Below, one piece after another: positions 1-6,152 of a DNA stretch of 7,030 bases. The DNA comes from Myxococcales bacterium. Its GTDB lineage: Bacteria; Myxococcota_A; Polyangia; Polyangiales; Polyangiaceae. The notes below the pieces were generated by a model. The model was not told where the DNA came from, made no database searches, and saw only the letters and a program-made list of their open reading frames with translations. The stretch's first letter is position 1. Each line of letters starts with the position of its first letter. The stretch spans positions 1 through 7,030 of the forward strand of contig JANYHY010000538.1 in assembly GCA_025362165.1 (NCBI GenBank). Direction: 5' to 3'. The position numbers and the translations under genes are program-made.

Positions 1-21
1 CTCGCGCGCCTGCGCCTCGGC

Positions 22-1323
22 ATGGACCAGCGCGACGCACGCGCGACATCGCCAGACTTCGCGAGCGCGCGGACTTCGTTCGAGACGCTCATTGCGAGCC
101 TCACCGGCGCCAGTCACCCAGCGGCGGATCGCGTCAAGCGAGCGGTCGCACGCCACGCACAGCTCGCCGCTGGAGAGGGCTCTCTCAGCGCGCCCGAGCC
201 GACGCACGCCGCGCTCGTCTACGCGGTTGCCGTGAGTGAGGACGTGGACGCTTCGCTCGCGGAGGTCTTCACGGACTCCACCGAGCCGCGCATCAACATC
301 GCAGCGTCACGCGAGATCGGCGACTACGCGCGCGGCGTCGCGGGAGCATGCGCGGTCTACGACAAGCGCCTCGGAGGGCCGGACCCTCGCGCTGCGATGT
401 TCGAAGCTTGCGTGCGCCTCGCGTCGAACGCCTCGCTCGGTCCCTTGCCCGAGCATCGGCTGCTCGAGGCCGCGCGTGTGCTCTACCGCTCGGAGCTCGC
501 CACGCCGCTCTTGCGGCTCGCCGTGCAACCGCTGCTGCCGCGCGCGATCGAAGCGGAGACGCCGCGCGAAGAGAGACGCATGGCGCGCATGGACCGCGCC
601 GAGCTAGACGCGCTCTTGACCCGAGATTTACGGGAGATCGCTGCGATCGTAGCGCGGGTCGATCGCGGCAACAGGAAAGCCTCGGAAGCGCCGCTGCGCC
701 TCGACAGCCTCATCGCGGATCTCTCCGTGCTGCTCTCTCACGATGGCACGCTCGTGCTCGCGGTCTGGCCAGCCGAGATCGAGGTCGAGATCCCGAGCGC
801 GCCGCCGCCATCGTTCAGACCGTCCTGGGCACCGTTGGAGTGGGGCACGGGAGACGTCGAAGCGCTTGCGTCCGCTCTCGAGCGAGGCACAGCCACGGTC
901 CCTGGCGTCGCGAGCGTCATCGCGCGCGGAGGTGACGCAGCGCTGGACGCGATCGGCAGCGAGATGTTGAGCGTGTCCTCGCACCCGTTCGCGAGCGCGG
1001 CGTTCGCCGAGGTGCTCGCGGCGAGCTCACGCCCTCGCGACGTCATTCGCCTGGTCACCTACTTCGCGATCGCGCCGGACCCGAGCGTGGCTGCGCGCAC
1101 GCTCTCGATGTGCCAGGCGCCGGAGCTTCCGAGCGTGCTCAAAGCGTGGCTCGAGGCGATGCTCCCGAGCGACGGCGCGCCTGTTCGCTTCGCCGCGGAC
1201 TCACACACCTCGGCGGGCGGCCGCCTCACCGCGTGCATCGCGTCGCTCAAGCCGTACCCTAATCTCTACAGCGCTGTATCTCCGCTCCTCAATCGCGTCA
1301 GTGACGCGCCTCCCACGCCGTGA
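22..1323 (+). CDS. Unrecognised alanine-rich protein, possibly 5'-truncated by the window edge
   Basis: I do not recognise this protein. It is 433 residues from the first ATG at 22, but the frame is open back to base 1 and no ribosome binding site precedes that ATG, so the true start may lie outside the window. It has no signal peptide at the visible N-terminus and no obvious membrane segment. The composition is rich in Ala, Leu, Arg and Glu, with long stretches that read as amphipathic helices (roughly residues 95-215 and 280-420), which would fit an all-helical, possibly repeat-like fold. A proline-rich stretch, IPSAPPPSFRPSW at about residues 257-269, separates the two halves. The balanced composition and G/C-rich third positions favour this frame over the Arg-rich overlapping frames. 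It ends 34 nt before the lipoprotein Met on the same strand, so co-transcription is possible, although the lipoprotein seems to have its own promoter. No function is proposed. Confidence 0.7.
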   Translation: MDQRDARATSPDFASARTSFETLIASLTGASHPAADRVKRAVARHAQLAAGEGSLSAPEPTHAALVYAVAVSEDVDASLAEVFTDSTEPRINIAASREIGDYARGVAGACAVYDKRLGGPDPRAAMFEACVRLASNASLGPLPEHRLLEAARVLYRSELATPLLRLAVQPLLPRAIEAETPREERRMARMDRAELDALLTRDLREIAAIVARVDRGNRKASEAPLRLDSLIADLSVLLSHDGTLVLAVWPAEIEVEIPSAPPPSFRPSWAPLEWGTGDVEALASALERGTATVPGVASVIARGGDAALDAIGSEMLSVSSHPFASAAFAEVLAASSRPRDVIRLVTYFAIAPDPSVAARTLSMCQAPELPSVLKAWLEAMLPSDGAPVRFAADSHTSAGGRLTACIASLKPYPNLYSAVSPLLNRVSDAPPTP

Positions 1324-1348
1324 AGCGCTCGCGGTGCTGTGGTATGTT
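1320..1348 (+). promoter_or_regulatory. Candidate extended -10 promoter for the lipoprotein gene, giving a nearly leaderless mRNA
   Basis: The sequence shows TG-G-TATGTT, an extended -10 match, with TG at 1340-1341 and the hexamer at 1343-1348. A weak -35 (GTGAAG, 3 of 6 matches) lies at 1320-1325 with a 17-bp spacer and overlaps the stop codon of the upstream gene. The hexamer ends 9 nt before the ATG at 1358, so a start site about 7 nt downstream would leave a leader of only a few nucleotides. No Shine-Dalgarno sequence precedes the ATG, which fits leaderless translation. Confidence 0.4.
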
Positions 1349-1357
1349 GAGTTCATC

Positions 1358-2368
1358 ATGAGACTTGGCTTACGAGCCGCGCTCGCGTTGGCGATCAGCG
1401 CGGCCGCGACTGCGTGTGCTGCGGTGTTGGGGATCGAGGACGGCTTGCCCCAGACCGATGGGGGCGGTGCTGCACCGGACACGTCGACTCCGATCGACGC
1501 GAAGGCACCAGACGTCGGCGTGGACGCGGCCGACGCAGCGGCTAAGACATCGTGCGATCCGTTCGCGCCGTTCGGTGTGCAGGCTGGGCTCGTTACGCTG
1601 AACACGCCCACGGCGCCGGACGTGCACCCACGGCTCACACCGGACGAGCTGACGATCGTTTTCGCGAGCGATCGCCTCGGTACGTTTGGCGGTCTAGACC
1701 TCTACACTGCGACGCGCGCGAGTAGTCAGGTGCCGTTCAACGGGCCCGCGAACCTCGGCTTCAACGTCAACAGCAAGGTCGCAGACAGCGACCCGACGCT
1801 CTCGCCCGACGGCAAGACACTCTACTTCGCGTCGCAGCGCGGCTTGATGCTGCAGTGGGATCTATGGGCGAGCGTCCGCCCGACACCTAAGAGCGCGTTC
1901 GGTGTCGCCAGCACAGTCGTCGCGCTCGACACGCCGTCTCTGGAGTGGTCGCCGTTCGTCACGTCAACAGGGGCACAGCTGTTGTTCGCGTCCAACCGCG
2001 GGAGCGCCAACACGCTCATCTACGCCTCGGATCTCACGGACGGCGGCTTCAGTGCTCCGGCGCCATTGTCCGGCATGACCGACGCTGGACCTGGTCATGA
2101 TGATCGCAGCGGCGCTCTGTCGCTGAGCGGGCTCGTCCTTTATTTCAGCTCTAATCGAGCCGGCTCGTCAGGCTTCGACATCTGGGTGACGACGCGCACC
2201 TCGACGAGCACGCCGTTCGGCGCGCCCAAGCAGGTCTCCGAGCTCAACACTCCTGGTGATGACTACGTCGGCTGGATCTCCAACGACCTTTGCCGCATCT
2301 ACCTGTCGACGAACAAGAGCCCCAACAACACCGACTTCGACATGTTCGTCGCCGAACGCCCCCTCTAG
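1358..2368 (+). CDS. Secreted lipoprotein with PD40/TolB-like beta-propeller repeats
   Basis: This is a 336-residue predicted lipoprotein. Residues 1-19 form a signal peptide (MRLGLR followed by an Ala/Leu-rich core) ending in ATA before Cys20, a slightly weak lipobox with Ala rather than Leu at -3. VLGIEDG follows at residues 23-29, then a Gly/Ala/Asp/Pro-rich linker to about residue 65. The rest is a series of blade-like repeats of the type LSPDGKTLYFASxR...DLW: near residues 88-120, 143-173, 196-225, 247-280 and 303-332. The second carries the consensus DPTLSPDGKTLYFAS. These match PD40/WD40-like (TolB-type) propellers, usually ligand- or protein-binding and found in the periplasm or on the outer membrane. 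Cys66 and Cys312 could pair. The start at 1358 is chosen because it begins the signal peptide exactly; a longer frame back to 1301 would bury it behind 19 charged residues. The partner is unknown. The gene converges on the carboxyltransferase gene, 8 bp away. Confidence 0.85.
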   Translation: MRLGLRAALALAISAAATACAAVLGIEDGLPQTDGGGAAPDTSTPIDAKAPDVGVDAADAAAKTSCDPFAPFGVQAGLVTLNTPTAPDVHPRLTPDELTIVFASDRLGTFGGLDLYTATRASSQVPFNGPANLGFNVNSKVADSDPTLSPDGKTLYFASQRGLMLQWDLWASVRPTPKSAFGVASTVVALDTPSLEWSPFVTSTGAQLLFASNRGSANTLIYASDLTDGGFSAPAPLSGMTDAGPGHDDRSGALSLSGLVLYFSSNRAGSSGFDIWVTTRTSTSTPFGAPKQVSELNTPGDDYVGWISNDLCRIYLSTNKSPNNTDFDMFVAERPL

Positions 2369-2386
2369 GACCCAACCTAGACGGGG
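2360..2386. terminator. Convergent-gene hairpin spanning both stop codons, candidate bidirectional terminator
   Basis: Arms TCTAGG (2364-2369) and CCTAGA (2376-2381) pair perfectly around a 6-nt loop ACCCAA. Beyond one bulged C at 2382, CCCC (2360-2363) pairs with GGGG (2383-2386), giving ten base pairs. The plus-strand stop TAG (2366-2368) and the minus-strand stop (CTA at 2377-2379) sit in opposite arms. No T-run follows on either strand, so this is not a textbook intrinsic terminator. Three of the pairs arise simply because both genes end in TAG. A smaller plus-strand hairpin ACCGC-GTTT-GCGGT with a short T-run follows at 2392-2407. Confidence 0.4.
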
Positions 2387-3948
2387 ATGACACCGCGTTT
2401 GCGGTTTGGGCGCTCTACGATTTTGTTGCGCGCGAGCTCTAGGCCCCACGCGACGACCTTTCGTGTGTCGCGCGGATCGATGACGTCGTCGATCAGTCCC
2501 CAGCCCGCGACCTTGAAGATGTCGATGTTCTTCTGGATCTGCTCGATGATCATCTTCTTCATCTCGGGCGGCGGCTCGCCTTCGCCGAAGAGCTTGCGCG
2601 CGGCGATGCCGACCATGCCGTCCGCGCCCATCACGCTGATCTCGCCGCTCGGCCAGCTCACGATCAAGTCAGGCTCGTACGCGCGACCGCACATCACGTA
2701 ATAGCCTGCGCCATAGGCCTTTCGGATGACGACCGTGATCTTCGGGACGGTGGCGGCGCTCATCACGTGGAGCAATTTCGCGCCGTGGCGAATGATGCCC
2801 GCGTGCTCCACCTTCGAGCCGATCATGAAGCCCGGCACGTCTTGCAGAAACACTAATGGGATATTGAACGCGTCGCATATTTGGATGAACCGTGCGGCCT
2901 TGTCGGACGAGTCGATGTCCAAGATGCCGCCGAGGTGCATTGGCTGATTGGCAACTATCCCGACGCTCCGCCCGCCGATCCGAGCGAAACACGTGATCAC
3001 GGTGCGCGCGAATCTCGGTTTGATGTCCAAGATGTCGCCGTGGTCGACGATCGTCTTGATGAGCTTGTACATGTCGTATGGCTTGCGCGTGGACTCGGGG
3101 ATGAGATCCAAGAGCGAGTCGTCGCGCCGGTCGATCGCGTCGGTGACCGGCAACACGGGCGGCTGCTCTTCGCAGCTCGACGGGAAGAACGAGAGATACT
3201 TCTTCACAGCCGCGATGCACGCGGCGTCATTCTCGAACTCGCCGTCGCCCACTCCAGATACTTCGCTATGTGTCTTGGAGCCGCCGAGCTCTTGTTCACT
3301 GATGTCTTGTCCGGTCATCGCTTTGACGAGCGCAGGCCCGCCGAGCGCGAGCGTGCCGATGTTCTTGACCATGGGCACATAGTCCGCGAGGCCTGGAATA
3401 TAGGCTGTTCCGGCCGCTCCCGGTCCCACCATCGCCGCGACCTGCGGCACGACTCCGCTCATGTGCACTTGCTCGCGGAACAGGTGACCGCTGCCCGCGA
3501 ACAGCGAGATCATGTCTGGGTGGCTGGAGCCGGGATCGATGCGCGCGCCGCCCGAGTCGATGAACCACACGATGGGCCAACGACCGCGGAGGCTCATCTG
3601 CCGTAGACGCGTGACCTTCTCTTCACCCGTGTAGCCGATGCTGCCGCCCTTGACCGTGAAGTCGTACGCGGCGCAGCACACGACGCGACCGTCCACCTTA
3701 CCGAAGCCGGTGACGACCGCGTCCGCAGCGGGTTTGTCCTTGCCGTCTGGACCGGCTGCCAAACCCATTTGCGTGCCGTGTGTGCCGACTTCGAAGTAGA
3801 CGCCGTCGTCGAAGAACTGCGCCATGCGCTCGCGCGCTGTGAGCTTTCCGCGCGAGTGCTGTTTTTCGACTTTGTCCGGCCCGCCCATCTTGCGGATCTC
3901 TTCGATACGCTTCTCGAGGTCCGCAACCATTTCACGCATCGTCGCCAT
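2377..3948 (-). CDS. Acyl-CoA carboxylase, carboxyltransferase (beta) subunit
   Basis: This 523-residue protein is a full-length biotin-dependent carboxyltransferase of the PccB/MccB/MmdA superfamily (usually about 510-540 residues). It would move a carboxyl group from carboxybiotin to an acyl-CoA in the cytoplasm. The N-terminal crotonase-like domain carries RGKLTARER at 33-41, DSGGARID at 131-138, GPGAAGTAY at 175-183 and the family motif ELGGSKTH at 220-227. The C-terminal domain carries NQPMHLGG at 334-341, LDIDSSDKAARF at 343-354, DVPGF at 370-374 and GAGYYVMCGRAY at 413-424. By alignment from memory, the second oxyanion hole is Ala414-Gly415, and the residue equivalent to the specificity-determining Asp422 of Streptomyces coelicolor PccB is Tyr417. 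That segment resembles methylcrotonyl-CoA carboxylase, while most of the rest resembles propionyl-CoA carboxylase. It is the last gene of the operon, 26 nt after the hydratase gene, with AGGA 9 nt before its ATG. The biotin carboxylase partner is not in the window. A decarboxylase alpha subunit is an alternative. Confidence 0.93.
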   Translation of the reverse strand: MATMREMVADLEKRIEEIRKMGGPDKVEKQHSRGKLTARERMAQFFDDGVYFEVGTHGTQMGLAAGPDGKDKPAADAVVTGFGKVDGRVVCCAAYDFTVKGGSIGYTGEEKVTRLRQMSLRGRWPIVWFIDSGGARIDPGSSHPDMISLFAGSGHLFREQVHMSGVVPQVAAMVGPGAAGTAYIPGLADYVPMVKNIGTLALGGPALVKAMTGQDISEQELGGSKTHSEVSGVGDGEFENDAACIAAVKKYLSFFPSSCEEQPPVLPVTDAIDRRDDSLLDLIPESTRKPYDMYKLIKTIVDHGDILDIKPRFARTVITCFARIGGRSVGIVANQPMHLGGILDIDSSDKAARFIQICDAFNIPLVFLQDVPGFMIGSKVEHAGIIRHGAKLLHVMSAATVPKITVVIRKAYGAGYYVMCGRAYEPDLIVSWPSGEISVMGADGMVGIAARKLFGEGEPPPEMKKMIIEQIQKNIDIFKVAGWGLIDDVIDPRDTRKVVAWGLELARNKIVERPNRKRGVIPV

Positions 3949-3957
3949 GATCGATCG

Positions 3958-3961
3958 TCCT
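3958..3961 (-). promoter_or_regulatory. Ribosome binding site of the carboxyltransferase gene
   Basis: On the minus strand AGGA lies 9 nt before the ATG at 3948, which supports that start over the in-frame Met codons at residues 4 and 7. It directly follows a perfect 7-bp tandem repeat (TAATCGC twice on the plus strand, 3961-3974) that fills the rest of the gap to the upstream gene's stop codon. Confidence 0.5.
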
Positions 3962-3974
3962 AATCGCTAATCGC

Positions 3975-4754
3975 CTACTTGCCAGTCCATCGAGGCGGAC
4001 GCTTCTCTAGAAATGCCGTCAGCCCTTCCCGTGCGTCGTCCGTGCCGAGCACGTCGCCGAGCCTTCCTCGAAGCATGGGCAGCGCCGTGGCGAGATCCAG
4101 GTCGTCTTGCTCTGCGAACGCGCGGAGCCCTAATTTCAGCGTGATCGGGCTCTTACTCGCGATCTTCTTCACGAGCTCCTCTATCGCCGCGTCGAGACCT
4201 TCAGCTGGAACGACGGAGCCGAGCAGCCCCACCGCCAGCGCTTGGTCCGCGGTCATCTTCTCTCCCAACAGCATCATCTCCATCAACTTGCGTCGTGGCA
4301 CCACGCGGGTCAGCACCGCCATGATCATCATCGGGAACAGTCCTACGTTGACCTCCGGCGTACCGAGCGTGGCGTCGGCCGAACCGATCGCGAACGTGCA
4401 CGCGGCAACGAGCCCGAGACCGCCGCCCATCGCCGGGCCGTTCACGCGGGCGATAATCGGTAATTCACACTTGGTCATCGCCAAGAGCAAATCCGCATAA
4501 TCGCCTTTGTACGGCAGCTGATCTCCGCCGCGTCCGGCGCTCATTTGCTGAAAATCGCCGCCAGCGCAGAACGCCTTTCCCTCTCCGGTAATCACGATTG
4601 CGCGCACGCCGTCGGCCTTTTGAGCCTCTTGCAGCGCATGCAAGAGCTCGTTGACCATCATCGGCCCAATCGCATTACGACGCTCCGGGTTGAAGAGCGT
4701 AATACGATGGGCCGCGCCTTCCGTCGCGGTCTTGATCTTCGCGTAAGCGGTCAT
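3975..4754 (-). CDS. Enoyl-CoA hydratase/isomerase (crotonase) family protein
   Basis: This 259-residue crotonase-fold enzyme has the family's usual length and acts on acyl-CoA thioesters in the cytoplasm. Visible motifs are NPERRNAI at 22-29, the first oxyanion-hole region FCAGGDF at 62-68, NGPAMGGGLGL at 105-115 with the second oxyanion glycine at about Gly111, and LGTPEVNVGLFP at 130-141. Aligned with rat mitochondrial enoyl-CoA hydratase, catalytic Glu144 is replaced by Gly114, while Glu164 is kept as Glu134 at the same 20-residue spacing. Only one of the two classic hydratase acids is therefore present, so isomerase, decarboxylase or atypical hydratase activity is possible. The part after the oxyanion loop (GLVAAC, then EVxxGLFP) looks to me more like methylglutaconyl-CoA hydratase-type relatives than classic crotonase, but this is only suggestive. 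Its ATG overlaps the BKACE stop by 4 nt (ATGA) and has no clear Shine-Dalgarno sequence, so translational coupling is likely. Confidence 0.92.
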   Translation of the reverse strand: MTAYAKIKTATEGAAHRITLFNPERRNAIGPMMVNELLHALQEAQKADGVRAIVITGEGKAFCAGGDFQQMSAGRGGDQLPYKGDYADLLLAMTKCELPIIARVNGPAMGGGLGLVAACTFAIGSADATLGTPEVNVGLFPMMIMAVLTRVVPRRKLMEMMLLGEKMTADQALAVGLLGSVVPAEGLDAAIEELVKKIASKSPITLKLGLRAFAEQDDLDLATALPMLRGRLGDVLGTDDAREGLTAFLEKRPPRWTGK

Positions 4755-5629
4755 GCCGGCTTGAACCGGTCGAGGGACAATATCTGACGTGCCTCTTCGA
4801 CTGTCGCGACCTTGCGTCCGACGTCGCGGACCATGCGCGCGGCCACCTCCACCACGTCCGCGTTGGACTTGGCCATATCGCCGTTCGGCAAATACAGATT
4901 ATCTTCCAGCCCTACTCGGATGTTGCCGCCGAGCACGAGCGCGCTCGCGAGCATTCGCCATTGGCACTTACTAATGCCGATGACCTCCCACTCGCTGCCG
5001 GCCGGCATGATCTTCGTCTGCAGCTGCAGGCTCTCGATCATCGGGGGCACGCCGCCGAGGACGTTGACGATGAACGAGAACTGCAGCGGCTTCTTCAACA
5101 CGCCCATGTCGAGCAGCGGCCAGATGCCATGCGTGTGACCGGTGTCGAAGCACTCGAGCTCGGGCTTGACGCCGCTCTCGTTCATCGCAGAGAGCATCTT
5201 GATGATCTTCTCGTACGTGTTCGGGAACACCATGTCGAAGACGAAAGCCTTACGTTTCTCGGAGTATTTCGAGTAGTTCATCGTGCCCATGTTGAGCGCG
5301 GCGATCTCGGGTTTGCTCTCTCGGATGTAGGTGCACTGCTCGCTCACGTCCTCTAGGATCGTGCCCGTCGAGAAGTTGAGGATGATCGGGCAGCGCTTGC
5401 GCGTCTCCTCTTTGATCGCCGCGAACGTCTTTGGGTTGAAGGTGGGCGAGCCGTCGTCATTTCTAGCGTGGATGTGCACGACTGAGGCGCCCGCGTCGTG
5501 TGCGCGCTTGCACTCCTCTGCGATCTCCACTGGCGTATAGGGGATTCCTGGACACTGCTGGCGATTGGCAAGTACGCCGCTGACGGCGCAGGTGATCACG
5601 CAGAGATCCGGGTCGCGTACGAATGCCAT
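4751..5629 (-). CDS. Beta-keto acid cleavage enzyme (BKACE, DUF849; Kce-like family)
   Basis: This 292-residue TIM-barrel metalloenzyme belongs to the family of 3-keto-5-aminohexanoate cleavage enzyme (Kce). Members convert a beta-keto acid plus acetyl-CoA into acetoacetate and a new acyl-CoA. The zinc-binding pattern is clear: VHIHAR with His52 and His54 (Kce His46/His48), and IRVGLEDN with Glu242 (Kce Glu230). Arg238 and Asp243 match Kce catalytic Arg226 and Asp231. NFSTGT at 85-90 and NMGTMN at 113-118 match barrel strands that line the substrate pocket. Kce Glu14, which I recall as contacting the substrate amino group, aligns with Leu20, so the lysine-fermentation substrate is unlikely. 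ATG 5629 is chosen because AAGGA lies 8 nt upstream; the in-frame GTG at 5656 would add nine residues and overlap marR. The gene starts 4 nt after the marR stop and ends overlapping the hydratase gene. The physiological substrate is unknown. Confidence 0.92.
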   Translation of the reverse strand: MAFVRDPDLCVITCAVSGVLANRQQCPGIPYTPVEIAEECKRAHDAGASVVHIHARNDDGSPTFNPKTFAAIKEETRKRCPIILNFSTGTILEDVSEQCTYIRESKPEIAALNMGTMNYSKYSEKRKAFVFDMVFPNTYEKIIKMLSAMNESGVKPELECFDTGHTHGIWPLLDMGVLKKPLQFSFIVNVLGGVPPMIESLQLQTKIMPAGSEWEVIGISKCQWRMLASALVLGGNIRVGLEDNLYLPNGDMAKSNADVVEVAARMVRDVGRKVATVEEARQILSLDRFKPA

Positions 5630-5633
5630 GTTG

Positions 5634-6110
5634 TCAATCCTTGTTGGTCGATTCACTGACGAGCACGCGAACGCGCTTGGCGAGCTTGGTCGCTATCTTC
5701 AAGAGATCACGCGCCTCGTTCGCGCTGAGGCTGAGGAGCGCCTGGCGCAAGATCTCCATCGGCTCCACAGGGATCTCGCGCGCGAGCTCTGCGCCCTTGG
5801 GCGTGAGCCTGATGTGCACGACGCGCCTGTCTTCTAGGCTGCGCTCGCGCAGGACGAGGCCCTCGCGCTCCATGCGGTCGATGATCCCGGTGACCGTGCT
5901 GTTCTGCGCGCGGATCTTCTCGGACAGCTCCGTGAGTGAAAGATCCCCGATCTGCTCGAGCATCTTGATGACCGTGAGCTGCGGGCCCGTGAGGTTCGCG
6001 CGGCGGGCGAACTCCTTCGTGATCCGGCGGCCCTCCGTGTAGAGGTAGATGATGGCCTCGAGCGTCTGATCGACGTCGGCCTTGAGCTCGGGGGAGAGAG
6101 GCGGTGCCAC
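5634..6110 (-). CDS. MarR-family transcriptional regulator
   Basis: This 158-residue protein has the usual length and plan of a MarR winged-helix regulator. An N-terminal helix (about 11-38) would form part of the dimer interface. The DNA-binding domain contains LTGPQLTVIKML (40-51), the helix-turn-helix LSLTELSEKI...STVTGIIDRMEREGLV (57-86, recognition helix about 71-82) and the wing RERSLEDRRVVHIRLTPKG (88-106), with the Asp94-Arg95-Arg96 motif typical of the family. C-terminal helices (115-150) complete the dimer region. MarR proteins usually repress their own operon and release DNA when a small ligand binds; in catabolic clusters this is often an aromatic acid or acyl-CoA. It is the first gene of the operon and probably autoregulated through the inverted repeat at 6139-6152. 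The start is GTG at 6110, with no alternative start before residue 50 and no Shine-Dalgarno sequence. The ligand cannot be read from the sequence. Confidence 0.92.
   Translation of the reverse strand: MAPPLSPELKADVDQTLEAIIYLYTEGRRITKEFARRANLTGPQLTVIKMLEQIGDLSLTELSEKIRAQNSTVTGIIDRMEREGLVLRERSLEDRRVVHIRLTPKGAELAREIPVEPMEILRQALLSLSANEARDLLKIATKLAKRVRVLVSESTNKD
5638..5642 (-). promoter_or_regulatory. Ribosome binding site that sets the BKACE start
   Basis: On the minus strand AAGGA lies 8 nt before ATG 5629, overlapping the last codons of marR. It is the best Shine-Dalgarno match seen in the operon and decides the start against the upstream GTG at 5656, which has no such sequence. Confidence 0.7.
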
Positions 6111-6138
6111 GGGGAGGGAATCTTTCGAGGGTCGTAAG

Positions 6139-6152
6139 TTTCGCGTGCGAAA
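6139..6152. promoter_or_regulatory. Perfect 14-bp inverted repeat, candidate MarR operator
   Basis: TTTCGC (6139-6144), a 2-bp centre GT, and GCGAAA (6147-6152) form a perfect palindrome between marR and purM. It touches the -10 hexamer of the marR promoter and covers the predicted start site near 6145, a classic place for a repressor. An outer pair of half-sites, TTTCG at 6123-6127 and CGAAA at 6163-6167, is nearly symmetric about the same centre (off by one base), suggesting a second dimer or a cooperative site. That this MarR is the protein that binds here is inference. Confidence 0.6.

Noticed and set aside
348..935. A 195-residue alternative frame inside the first gene
   Set aside because: It is extremely Arg/Ala-rich, with composition typical of an off-frame in GC-rich DNA; the 22-1323 frame has balanced composition.
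1301..1357. A longer start for the lipoprotein, adding 19 residues and overlapping the upstream gene
   Set aside because: The extension is charged and would hide the signal peptide; the Met at 1358 begins a perfect lipoprotein signal sequence.
2392..2407. Hairpin ACCGC-GTTT-GCGGT with a T-run as a separate intrinsic terminator
   Set aside because: The stem is only five pairs and the T-run only two or three bases, inside a coding region; kept only as a note to the larger hairpin.
2881..3606. A 241-residue plus-strand frame antisense to the carboxyltransferase gene
   Set aside because: It is antisense to a fully conserved enzyme gene, has no family motifs and is explained by the high GC content.
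2377..3948. Naming the carboxyltransferase pccB or mccB
   Set aside because: The motifs are mixed between the two and the specificity residue fits neither textbook PccB nor a full MccB match, so no symbol is given.
3979..4500. A 173-residue plus-strand frame antisense to the hydratase gene
   Set aside because: It is Ser/Arg-rich, mirrors the codons of a clearly real gene and has no promoter or ribosome binding site.
5630..5656. Upstream GTG start for BKACE, adding nine residues
   Set aside because: It overlaps the marR end and has no ribosome binding site, whereas ATG 5629 has AAGGA at 8 nt.
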